Below are positions 1 through 9,552 of a stretch of DNA of 64,000 nt, one piece after another. The notes under the pieces were generated by a model. The model ran no database searches. It saw nothing but the letters and a program-made list of their open reading frames with translations, and was not told the DNA's origin. Position numbers and translations under genes: made by a program. This DNA is from Alisma plantago-aquatica (lineage: Eukaryota > Streptophyta > Magnoliopsida > Alismatales > Alismataceae): NCBI GenBank assembly GCA_963693085.1, contig OY856413.1, positions 107,563,501 to 107,627,500 of the forward strand, written 5' to 3'. Each line of letters begins with the position of its first letter. Within the stretch, counting starts at the first letter, position 1.

Positions 1-1757
1 CTAGGGTAATGGTGTAACCCTAATCTAGGGTGATGATATGAGAAATACCAATTCAGGGTAATATAATGAAAAACCCTAATTTAAGAGGATGCTTCATGAA
101 ACCCTAGTTTCGAGTAAAGTTACATGAAACCCTAATTTGGGGAAAAGTTACAAGGAACCTTAATTCAAGACAATGATGTGTGAAACCCTAACCTAGGGTG
201 ATGCCATGTGAAACTTTAATGTAGTGATGTGATGTGAAATTCTAATCTAGAGTGATGCTATGTAATTCCATATGAAACCCTAACTCTAATATAGGTTGAA
301 GGTATGTGAAACCCTCATTTTGGGTTACAGTGCATGAAACCCTAATCTGGGCAATATGGTGATAAAACATAACCCTAATTTTGGGTAGTGGATGAGTATC
401 CCTAATTGACATGAAATGGTAAACTCTCATCCTAATGAAGGAAATGGTGCTACTACCCTTACATTGCATAGTGTTGATATGTAATTGATATAACATTTAT
501 CATGTGTACTAACTATGTAGGTATCATGAGATGTTGGGCATAGCCAGGTATGATCTATGATGTTTTATTATTGAAATTGTTTTATGGGCCTTGTGAGTCA
601 TAATATGCTTTGTTGCCTGGTAAGAGGTAACAAGAGATGAAATGGGCCTGGAGAGCCATGTGAGATGCTTGTGTAGCAAGTATCATGTTTACCTTGGTTA
701 GATGACCTGAAGGTATTAGTTACCTGATAAGTGGTAAAAAGTGTTCTGTGATGACCTGATGGTTTGAATACGCATATTCCATAATCATGATGATGAGATG
801 TTAAAGGATGAGAATGCCCATGATGTGACTAGGGATTGAGATCCCATTGTTTTATAAAGCTTCAAAAAGTAATTGATAGAAGTATTACACATTCTTTGTA
901 GAATCTGTTATAATAATTCTTGTTTTAAACTTGATTGGTGCCAAGAAGATATGGTAATGCACTTAATTCATCAAGTGGAATCTTATCATGTAGGGCCCTG
1001 GCCATAGATCCATCAACATTAGGATTTGCTAAATGGGGAAACGGGTTGCTCCACGACATAACCCGGAATGCATACTTTTGAGTATGTGGGGAGAATGGGC
1101 AAATAGATCCTTATGCCCCATAGAAATTAATGTGGGCCATATCCTATGTACAGGAATGGTTATGGACCATATCCTAATAAGAGAATGACTATGGGCCATG
1201 ACTCCATAATACCAGGCATTGGCTACATGCCATATCCTGAAGAGAGTATATGCTATAGGCTATAACTCTATAGCGAAGTTGCCAATATACCTTGGAAAGC
1301 TATTTAGTAGAGACACAAGATGTCTTGCATATGTTCTCACACTAAAAAAGATAGATGAGGTCAATGAATCTTGCTCTTCTATTGTCCTAGGTATGGAATC
1401 AATGCTTGACACCATCGTGGTTGGTTGGAGTATGAGTGGTATACCTTAACTCCTCAGGGCATATGTGTGATTGTAAAATGAATCATCCATGTAGCATATT
1501 TGCTTAAGGTTAAAATACGAGAATCATTGGTTGATGTTACCTTGCTTGGCATATCGTAAATGGATAAATGTTATACATGTTCTTCAATTCCTTATTGGAT
1601 AATTGACATGCTGCTTTATCAAGTTATAACTGAAATGCTTTGAATAAGAATATTGATCTAATATAATTAGACATTGATTTATCTGTTGTTGAATATATAC
1701 GATTCCTCTGCTCAATTTTAATCTATTAAACTACAATAATAATGTTTCTGGTAGACA
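1..1757 (+). repeat. Family A LTR, 3' portion (LTR-1), truncated at both ends
   Basis: This stretch aligns by eye, almost line for line, with 23440-25195 inside the complete family A LTR at 21103-25712, so it is the downstream part of another copy. Its left end lies outside the window. Its right end breaks at about 1757, just after the 'aataatgtttctgg' block, and is joined directly to gag sequence. The last ~500 bp of the LTR, the primer-binding site, the leader and the gag N-terminus are therefore missing. It contains many AAACCCTAA-type heptamers in 1-440 and no credible gene. Confidence 0.85.
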
Positions 1758-2621
1758 TGCATCCCAAGCTGGTTCGTCGACACCCAACAACTGAGCACAG
1801 GGTCAACAGCAAGCAACGGCGAGATTCTATGTGATGAATCAACCCGAAGTAGTAGTCAACCCTCAAGTTGTGATAGGTCAGATGGAACTATTTCATTCTG
1901 ATATGTCTTCATCTTGCTTCATATCTATTTTTATTGATCCGGGTGCTATGCATTCCTTTGTCACTCGAGAAGTGATTCATGACTGCAATATGATCGTCAG
2001 TCATAGAGCAAATAGTTTGTTGTTAGAAAACCCTTTGCTGGGATATGTAGTGTTGTGGGAGGTGTGTTCTCCCTGCATTCTTTTTTTTTTTTTAACATCA
2101 CATTTAGATGGATCTTATACCACTTGAGATGCATAGGTTTGACATAATTCTTGGGATGGACACTCTAGAAAAGTATAAGGTTGTCTTAGATTGTGATTCC
2201 AAGCAAGCTATGTTCGCAGATAACAATGACACATGTATCTTTCAGGGAGATAGAAAGATTCTTCCAACCTGCCTTGTGTCAGCTATGGTAGCTAAGAAGC
2301 TGATGAGACAAGGATGCTTTGCATTCTTGGTACATGTAGTAGACACCACAATGGAGAACCCTAATCTTTCTGAAGTTCCGATAGTTAGAGAGTTTGAAGA
2401 TGTGTTTCCTAAGGAACTTCCAGGTGTTCCTCTGCCCCGAGAGATTGATTTTGAGATTAATCTAATTTTGGGAACGCAAAAAATAGCACAAACACCATAT
2501 AGAATGACATATGCTGAGATGGCATAGCTCAAGAAATAGCTGCAGGAGTTGTTTGAGAGAGGTTTTATCCGACTGATTACTTAACCATGGGGTTCTCCAG
2601 CTCTCTTTGTTAAGAAGAAGG
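1758..2621 (+). pseudogene. Family A unit 1: gag C-terminus, protease and protease-RT linker (decayed)
   Basis: This is the start of the surviving internal region of the first family A unit. The first ~75 bp match the gag tail of unit 2 at 4816-4920. A retropepsin-like segment follows at about 1920-2100; its active-site motif reads D-P-G-A where D-S/T-G-A is expected. The second protease motif, I-L-G-M-D-T-L, and the linker ending V-F-P-K-E-L-P-G-V-P-L-P lie at 2108-2527. Frames shift near a T-run at 2085 and a TAG stop occurs at 2525. In an intact element this part would make the capsid tail and process the polyprotein. It cannot be functional here. Confidence 0.8.
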
Positions 2622-3405
2622 ATGGTAGTACCTGATGCCAATGGCTTAAGGAAGCTAGTCTTAGAGTAAGCTCATTCTTGGATGTATGCAATGCATCCAA
2701 GGAGAACCAAGATGTATCGTAACCTGAAAGATATGTACTGGTGGCCTAGTTTGAAGAAAGATGTAGCTGAGTTTGTTATGTGGTGTCCAGTGTGTCAACA
2801 GGTTAAAGATGAACATCAAAAGCCCACAGGAACAATGCAACCTTTGTCTATACCACAGTGGAAATGGGATCATGTGACCATGGACTTTGTGGTTTGTTTG
2901 CCTAGAACAACCAAAGGTAATGATTCCATATGGGTGATAGTTGATAGTTTGACTAAGACATCACATTTCCTTCCTATCAAAACAACATACACTATTGAGA
3001 AGCTTCCACAGATATATATACATGAGATAGTATAGTTGCACGGGGTTCTAGATACTATTGTTTCTGATAGAGGTCCCAAGTTTACGAGTCGTTTTTGGGA
3101 ACAACTACATAAAGATTTGGGTACACAGTTAAGGTTTAGTACTACCTTTCACCCACAGACAGATGGACAATCTGAGAGGATCATACAAACCTTGGAGGAT
3201 TTGCTTAGGGCATGTGTCCTTCAGTTTGTAGGTAGTTGGGATCTACACCTGAGCTTGATAAAGTTTTCTTACAATAATAGCTATCAGCATAGTATTGATA
3301 TGGCACAATATGAAGCATTATATGGTAGTTGTTGTAGATCTTCTTTATGTTGGTATGAAATAGGAGAATATCAACTTTTGAGTCCTGAGATAGTATAACA
3401 CAACT
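2622..3405 (+). pseudogene. Family A unit 1: integrase (zinc-binding domain and catalytic core), decayed
   Basis: The integrase would insert the cDNA into the host genome. The stretch begins at an internal deletion: RT sequence ending K-K-K-D is joined straight to integrase upstream sequence, so RT and RNase H are gone. Around 2682-2830 there is an H2C2 zinc-binding segment with M-H-P and C-P-V-C. The catalytic core follows: the first Asp in T-M-D-F-V, the second in V-S-D-R-G-P-K-F and the Glu in D-G-Q-S-E-R. In-frame stops occur at 3033 (TAG) and near 3396. The order is as expected for Ty3/gypsy pol. It is clearly non-functional, although the D-D-E residues persist. Confidence 0.88.
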
Positions 3406-3921
3406 GAGAAGATTAAAGTAATACAACAACAGTTAAAGGCTACATAGGATAGACAAAAGTTGTACGCCGACAAACGATGAAGACCTTTAGAATTCCAAGT
3501 TGGAGACAAAGTATCTCTCAAGGTATCACCTTGGAAAGGTGTCTTAAGATTTAGAAAGAAGGGATAGCTAGCTCCTAGATTTATGGGGCCTTATCCAATC
3601 ATTGAATGGATTGGAAAGGTAGACTATAAGATGGAGTTACCACCTGAGTTGCATAAGTTGCATCCAGTGTTCCATATCTCCATGTTGAGAAAGTGTCATC
3701 CTGACACAGAGTTAGTTTTGCAACCTGTGGAGGTAGAATTAAATGATGATATATCATATGTTGAAGGACCTGTGATGATCCTTGATAAAAGAATTAAAAA
3801 GCTAAAAAAGAAAGACATATGTCTTGTGAAAGTTCTCTGGCATCACCGTGGCATTGAAGAAGCTATGTGGGAGCTAGAGGAAGAGATGAGGAGGAAGTAT
3901 CCTTCTCTTTTCTCTTTATGA
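3406..3921 (+). pseudogene. Family A unit 1: integrase C-terminus and chromodomain
   Basis: The open stretch 3583-3921 contains the M-G-P-Y-P-I-I motif, then H-P-V-F-H-I-S-M-L-R-K and a terminal chromodomain-like segment ending M-W-E-L-E-E-E-M-R-R-K-Y-P. This tail is characteristic of chromoviruses and most resembles the Tekay/Del group. In the family the domain guides integration toward chromatin marks. Upstream, 3406-3580 has stops and frameshifts. The polypurine tract and an LTR head follow immediately, which fixes the order integrase, chromodomain, LTR. Confidence 0.85.
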
Positions 3922-3941
3922 TTTTTGGGACAAAATCCCTG

Positions 3942-3957
3942 TTAGGGGTGGATAATT
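3942..3957 (+). other. Polypurine tract of family A unit 1
   Basis: The sequence ttaggggtggataatt lies directly before TGTAACATCCCTGACC, the LTR start. The same arrangement occurs at 21086-21102 and, slightly altered, before element B's 3' LTR at 14140-14153. By position and composition it is the plus-strand primer site. Confidence 0.75.
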
Positions 3958-4355
3958 TGTAACATCCCTGACCTGAGGTTATGCTTTCACCCTAGATGTT
4001 TTGTTTAAGAAAGAAAATTATATGCTTGCTTTTATCTTTTGAAATGTAATTAAGGCTCAAGAGGAGCTTATGTTTCAATTTTAGTCCTTTTTGAATAATG
4101 TTGAAAACAATGTTTTGCCCGTTTTGGACTAAAGTGTAAATTACCCAATTTGAGGGGTTAACTTGCAAATGTTACATGATAAAATGTTCCTTAAGTGTTA
4201 TAGAATCATATGAATGAGAATTATGCATAGGTGTGGTTTGTGAAAACCTGAGAAAAAAGAAAGAGCTTATTAAGCAATATTTGTGCATTAAAATCTAGTT
4301 TTGGTGTAATGTGCAAATTACCCAAAACCTAGGGTTCAATATGCAAAATACCACT
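3958..4355 (+). repeat. Family A LTR head fragment (LTR-2), 398 bp
   Basis: This begins TGTAACATCCCTGACC and runs parallel to 21103-21500 of the complete LTR. Similarity stops abruptly after 'aaaataccact'. The next bases are gag coding sequence of the second unit. The fragment therefore serves both as the 3' LTR remnant of unit 1 and as the only trace of a 5' LTR for unit 2. About 4.2 kb of LTR plus primer site, leader and gag N-terminus are missing at 4355/4356. Confidence 0.85.
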
Positions 4356-4922
4356 AAATTGACCACTCCCGTGTCTACCTTAGAGAAAAGGGAGAGGTCC
4401 GCCACCTTTGTGGAGTCTGTGAGACGGGTAGAAAGGTCAGTGATTGAGAAGCTTTAGACTAAGAGTAAGAAGGTGTATACATAGTTTCAAGGACAGAGGT
4501 CTGAGGGTTTTAAGAAACCAAGGTTTTCTGCACTGACAGCACCACCGAGGTTCAATACCCAAACACAGTGGATGTCAAGTAGGGGTAGGGGCCATAGTTT
4601 GCCTCCAAATAGAGCCCCCAATACAACAACAATGTCAGTATCTGGACCTTTTAGACCATATCAAGAGAATAAAACATGTCACTAGTGTAGACAAGTAGGA
4701 CATGTAGCTAGGGATTGTCCAGCTGGAAACACAATGGTAACCCAACCTCCGAGGCAGAGACAACAAGGTGAACAGAAGAAACAATTTTCTAGTGGCACTC
4801 GAGGACGTGGACAGGCGTCCCAAGCTGGTTCGTCAGCACCCAACAACCAAGCACAGGGTCAACAACAAGAAACGGCGAGATTCTATGCGATGAATCAACT
4901 CGAAGCAGTAGTCAACCCTTGA
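4356..4922 (+). pseudogene. Family A unit 2: gag C-terminal half with zinc knuckle
   Basis: Translation in one frame gives a capsid-tail sequence (F-V-E-S-V-R-R-V-E), a basic Gly/Arg and Pro/Gln-rich linker, and a CCHC zinc knuckle at about 4676-4720 with C-H-stop-C and G-H-V-A-R-D-C. The knuckle therefore carries an in-frame TAG (4682-4684). A second Q/R/G-rich segment reaches 4922, where another TAG occurs. In an intact element this nucleocapsid part would bind genomic RNA. The N-terminal capsid half is missing because of the LTR-gag junction at 4355. Confidence 0.8.
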
Positions 4923-5581
4923 GTTGTGATAGGTTAGACATAACTATTTCATTCTGATATATCTTCATCTTGCTTCATATCTATTTTGATTGATCTGGGT
5001 GCTAGGCATTCCTTTGTCACTCGAGAAGTGATTCCTGACTGCAATATGACCATCAATCATAGAGTAGATAGTTTGTTGTTAGAAACCCCTTTGCTGGGAT
5101 CTGCAGTGCTACGGGAGGTGTGTTCTCCCTGCATTCTTTATTTTTTTTAACATCACATTCAGGTGGATCTTATACCACTTGAGATGTACGAGTTTGATAT
5201 AATTTTTGGGATGGACACTCTAGAAAAGTATAAGGTTGTCTTGGATTGTGATTCTAAGCAAGTTGTGTTCGCAGATGACGATAACACATGGATCTTTCAT
5301 GGAGATAGAAATATTCTTCCAACCTGTCTTGTGTCAACTATGGTAGCTGAGACGATGATGAGGCAAGGATGATTTTCATTCTTGGCACATGTGGTAGACA
5401 TCACAATGGAGAACCCTAATCTTTCTGAAGTTTCGATAGTTAGAGAGTTTGATGATGTGTTTCCTAAGGAACTTCCAGGTGTTCCTCTGCCCCAAAAGAT
5501 TGATTTTGAGATTAATATAATTCCGGGTACGCAACCAATAGCAAAAACACCATATAGAATGGCACCTGCTAAGATGGCATA
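4923..5581 (+). pseudogene. Family A unit 2: protease and protease-RT linker (decayed)
   Basis: The active-site motif reads L-I-D-L-G-A at about 4990-5010 where D-S/T-G-A is expected. Unit 1 has D-P-G-A at the same place, so the two copies lost the site independently. At 5163-5372 lie I-I-F-G-M-D-T-L and the following linker. 5382-5581 holds the segment ending F-P-K-E-L-P-G-V-P-L-P, which leads into RT. Stops occur after the T-run near 5147, at 5370 and at 5579. The nucleotide sequence is closely parallel to 1925-2530. Confidence 0.82.
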
Positions 5582-6362
5582 GCTGAAGAAACAGTAGTAG
5601 GAGTTGTTTGAGAGAGGTTTTATCCGACTGAGTACTTCACCATGGGGTTCTCCAATTCTCTTTGTTAAGAAGAAGGATAGATCTATGTGGTTATGCATTG
5701 ATTATAGACAGTTGAATAAAGTAACCATAAAGAAAAAATATCCTCTGCCAAGGATTGATGACCCATTTGATCAGTTGTGTTGTGCAACTATCATCTCTAA
5801 GATAGATCTGAGGTTGGGATATCATTAGTTGTGTATCAAGTAGAGTGACATACCAAAGCCTGCGTTTTGGACAAGGTATGGTCACTATGAGTTCATAGTT
5901 ATGTCGTTTGGACTAACTAATGCACCAAATGCATTGATGGAACTCATGAATCGAATCTTACAACCTTTTCTTAATCAATTCATAGTAGTCTTTAAAGATG
6001 ACATCTAGGTTTATAGTAGAGATGCTCAACAGCATGAGCACCACCTCCATCAGGCTTTAACTTTGCTAAGAGAGCATAAGATGTATGCTAAGTTTAGCAA
6101 ATGCGAGTTATGGTTACCAAAAGTTTCTTTTCTAGGACACGTAATATTTGCCTCAGGTATCTGTGTTGATCTTAAGAAGGTAGAATCTGTCCTGCAATGG
6201 GAATAACCAATTACGCCAATGGAATTAAGCAATTTCCTAGGACTGGCGGGCTATTACAGGAGGTTCATTAAGAACTTTAGTTCTATAGCTTTACCCCTAA
6301 CCAAGTTGACCAGGAAGGAGGTTCCTTTTGTCTAGAATGACAAGTGTCAACATTCTTTCCAG
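5582..6362 (+). pseudogene. Family A unit 2: reverse transcriptase (decayed)
   Basis: This is the Ty3/gypsy reverse transcriptase that unit 1 has lost. Clear blocks are [35 protein letters not shown] and M-S-F-G-L-T-N-A-P. The catalytic box reads F-K-D-D-I where chromoviruses normally have F-I-D-D-I-L: both Asp remain, the preceding Ile is Lys and the next codon is a stop (TAG, ~6006). Further stops and at least one frameshift follow near 6110-6330. The enzyme would copy element RNA to cDNA in virus-like particles, but this copy is dead. Confidence 0.87.
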
Positions 6363-6725
6363 CTGTTGAAAGAAAGGTTAACAAGTACACCTGTGCTGGT
6401 GTTACCTAAGCAGGGGAAGGGGTACATAGTTTTCTGTGATGCATCTAAGAATGGTCTAGGATGTGTGTTGATGCAGGATAATCAAGTGATTTCTTTTGCC
6501 TCTCGACAACTTAAGAAACATGAGGAGAATTATCTGACACATGATCTAGAGCTAGCTTATATAGTCCATGCTTTGAAGATCTGGAGACATTATCTCTATG
6601 GAGAAACAATCCAGATTTTCACAGACCATAAGAATCTAAAATACTTCTTTTCACAACATGAGTTGAACATGAGACAATGCCGCAGGATGTAGTTAATCAA
6701 GGACTACGATTGTACAATTGATTAT
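6363..6725 (+). pseudogene. Family A unit 2: RNase H, N-terminal part, interrupted by element B
   Basis: The open stretch 6366-6692 carries the RNase H pattern: D-A-S-K-N-G-L-G at the start, L-E-L-A with the second acidic residue, and F-T-D-H-K-N-L with the third. A TAG at 6690 breaks the frame. The sequence then reads D-Y-D-C-T-I-D-Y up to 6725, where element B's 5' LTR begins. The continuation Y-H-P-G-K-D-N resumes at 19440 after the duplicated ATTAT. The domain would degrade RNA in RNA/DNA hybrids. Confidence 0.88.
6721..6725. repeat. Target-site duplication of element B, left copy (ATTAT)
   Basis: ATTAT precedes the LTR start TGTAACATCC at 6726. The same five bases follow the LTR end at 19440-19444. 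Removing B and one copy restores continuous RNase H-type coding between D-Y and H-P-G-K, so this is the integration site. Confidence 0.95.
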
Positions 6726-7020
6726 TGTAACATCCCTGACCTAGGTTATGAACTAACCCTAGATGTTTTGCTTAAAATATGATTAGAGGCTTGTGATTAC
6801 CCCTTGATATATCATTAAGCTTTAGAAGAATCTATAATTTCATTTCTGTCTTTTTAAAACAATGTTGTTGTAACATCCCTGACCTGGGTTATGAACTAAT
6901 CCTATGTGTTTTGCTTAATTATGTAATTAGATACTTGTGATTATCTTTTGGTATGTAATTAAATCTCCTAAGGAACATACATTTCCATTTCTGTCCCTTT
7001 TGAACAATGTTGTAATATTG
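6726..7020 (+). repeat. Duplicated LTR head in element B (two diverged copies)
   Basis: TGTAACATCCCTGACC occurs at 6726 and again at 6869. The following ~140 bp are recognisably similar (gaactaa-cct, gttttgcttaa, cttgtgatta, aacaatgttgt) but clearly diverged. The same double head is present in the 3' LTR at 14154 and 14297, so it existed before this copy inserted. Confidence 0.85.
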
Positions 7021-7561
7021 TTTTGTAATACAGGGACCTATGTGCAAATTACCAAATTTAAGGAGTTAACTTAAAAATTGCACATGTTAAGATGTTCCTT
7101 TGGTGTTGAGACATCATAAGAATGAATATGATAAAGTATGATGGATTCTCCAAGCTTGGGCACCAAGATGCAGCTTGTGGAGCAATCCTTGTACTTAAAA
7201 CTCTAGTTTTGGTGTAAAGTGCAATTTACCCAAAATATGAGGTGCAACTTGTAAAATACACCTTCTAGAGTATCTTTTATGAATCTTGGCATCATTAAGA
7301 GTAAGAATGATGAAGAGGTCACTTCAATTGAATAATTAAATAAGAATGATAACCCTTATAAATTAAATGATCAAGTTATAAGTCTAATAACCCTTCTATA
7401 TGTGCAACTTAGTAAGAAGTTGGCTTTCTTCACCTTTAGACCTTGGGTTTAAGATGAGTTTTTCTTAAGTAAGGAAGGTAGAAACGTGGTTTATAATAAG
7501 GGAAGGACCTAGAGGAGAAATGGAGAAACAAGTTGTCCTTATGTTGAAATTTCACCTAAAG

Positions 7562-7569
7562 TATATATA
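7562..7569 (+). promoter_or_regulatory. Probable TATA box of element B 5' LTR
   Basis: TATATATA lies about 840 bp into the LTR and is followed by CT-rich sequence. The same octamer is kept at 14990-14997 in the 3' LTR. If it is the core promoter, U3 is under 0.9 kb and R plus U5 would be about 4.4 kb. This is inferred from the motif and its position only. Confidence 0.5.
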
Positions 7570-8351
7570 CACCTTTTCTCACTTAGCAAGGATCGTTTCC
7601 TTCACTTCCTTTATTATCCCCTTGCTTAGACCGACTTAGGACAGAGCTCTGGAGAAGAGGAGAACGGCCAAGCAGTTCTAGGCAAGCTTTGATCATCATC
7701 TTGCTCGAATTCATGGAGGAATTCATGGTGCAAGGTTGGTTTTATGGTCTTCTTTACTTGTTTCTTCTTTCTAGCCATCTTTTCCCAACCTTTCCTTGGA
7801 GAAACACCCTTGGACGACCTGTGGAGCTCAATACACCATTAAAGACTTGAAGCTTGGAAGCTTGGAGCTCAAGGAATGACCTTAAGGTGGGTTTTATAAC
7901 TCTAAACCTTATGCTTTGATTATACATCTTTTTCTATGCATATAGTTGCTAGTTCTTCTTCTTCTTCCCTATCTTCCCTTGCATCCTTGCAAGCAAAATC
8001 GTGAAGAACTGCTACTGTTCTTGAGGTAGAAGATAAGGGCGTTAATTCATATGCTTATCCACGGATTTCCACTTTACCAAACGACCTCCACCAATTGCCC
8101 ATACGGTTACACAACCGTTTGGTGGGCAAACGGTTTCAGGGTCGTATGAAGGCAAACGGCCTTCAAGACCATTTGGTCGCATTGACCAAACAACGACCGT
8201 ATGGGAATCTTGTTTATAATTATGTAGGTTAATCACCCACAAAATTTGAGGGGTTAACTCCAAAGGAATCGTGAGATATAAGCAAATCAATTAGCAAATC
8301 CAATTGAATTAAGTTCTGATTTTCAATCTGTTTAATTTGCCCTTTTTGGGC

Positions 8352-9003
8352 AAACGGTCTCAAGACCGTTTAAGATGGTTGACCAAGCGTTGACCGTTTG
8401 GGATTACTGTTCATAATGATGTTGATTAATGACTCACCAAATTGGATGGATTAATTCCAAACGAGTTATGAGTTGAAGGTTGATTAATAGGGCAAATCCT
8501 AATTGAAATCAGTGCTGAAATTCCAATGAGTTAATTAGTGATTTTGGGTTGATTAGCCCAAACGGTCTCAAGACCATTTGGGGAATCATCCAAACGGTCT
8601 CAAGACCATTTGGGGATCACCCAAGACCGTTTAGAGGTCTAGGGTCAAGTATAGTTGACCAATTGAAGGTCCAAAGGTACCAAATCATATTGCAATTAAG
8701 TATTGATGTAATGATCAACTCAATAGATCAAACCTTGATGAATTTTCACTAGAGTCCAACGGATGGATGGGCAAACGGTCTCAAGACCATTTGGAACTCA
8801 TCCAAACGGTCTCAAGACCGTTTTTTGTCAACCCAAGACCGTTTGGAGGTCTAGGGTTAAGGTAATTTGATCAATTGAGGGCCCAATTACAGTGGGTTAT
8901 TGAAATAATCAAATTGCTGATTTGTGACTTAATTAAGGTTCAACTCCAATCAAATCAACTTAGATTTTGATGAATTCTTGGGCAAACGGTCTCAAGACCG
9001 TTT
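8352..9003 (+). repeat. Cluster of 20-bp perfect palindromes in element B 5' LTR
   Basis: The unit AAACGGTCTCAAGACCGTTT has 9-bp inverted arms around CA. It occurs at 8352, 8560, 8592, 8773, 8804 and 8984. Copies at 8560, 8592 and 8773 have CCG changed to CCA in the right arm. Related half-units (accgtttgg, aaacggcc) lie between, and variants such as AAACGATC/GATCGTTT occur near 9684. The 3' LTR has the same cluster at 15777-16248. Confidence 0.9.
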
Positions 9004-9331
9004 GGAGGTTATCCAAATGATCCCCAGACCGTTTGGGCCAAGTTTGTGCCTGATTGGAGGTCAATCGATGGGATCAACATTCGATTTGATTCACATTGTT
9101 GAGTGTTGATGGTTGAATGTTTATAGACCTTAATTGAACCAACTCCAACCCTATTTGGATATCAATTGAGGATCAATTGAGTTACCAATTGGTTAAGTCT
9201 AACCCTAATTGTCTCAATTGATAAGTGGTTAGCAAGCTTGAGACCAATTGAAGGCTTCAACATAGGAAACCCTAATCGAGTTTACCCTTTGAATCACCTT
9301 GGAGGTCCATGCGATCTTGAGCTTTTAGGAC

Positions 9332-9552
9332 CATACGACTTCAGGACCGAATGAGTTCATACGACTTCAGGACCGAATGAGTTCATACGAATTCAAGACC
9401 GAATGAGTTCATACAACTTCAAGACCAAATGAGTTCATACGACTTCAGGACCGAATGAGTTCATACGACTTCAGGACCGAATGAGTTCATACGACTTCAG
9501 GACCGAATGAGTTCAAACGACTTCAGGTCCGAATGAGCTCAAACGACTTCAG
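9332..9552 (+). repeat. 26-bp tandem repeat, about 8.5 units, element B 5' LTR
   Basis: Units begin catacgacttcagg and end gaatgagtt, with a period of exactly 26 bp: 9332, 9358, 9384, 9410, 9436, 9462, 9488, 9514, then a partial unit at 9540. The last units are edge variants (caaacgacttcaggtcc, gagct). The same number of units is found in the 3' LTR at 16721-16941. Confidence 0.93.

Noticed and set aside
1..440. Possible telomere or interstitial telomere array
   Set aside because: Heptamers are separated by 20-30 bp of other sequence and are part of the LTR; the same array recurs at 23370-23890.
2242..2532. 96-codon minus-strand frame over the protease-RT linker
   Set aside because: Shadow of the plus-strand pol sequence; the same happens at 5297-5698.
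8549..8752. 67-codon frame duplicated at 15974-16177
   Set aside because: It is made of the palindromic repeat read in frame, lies in the LTR, and its duplication is explained by the LTR pair.
9332..9552. Regular repeats resembling a CRISPR array
   Set aside because: The units are contiguous 26-mers without unique spacers, inside a plant LTR, and duplicated in the other LTR.
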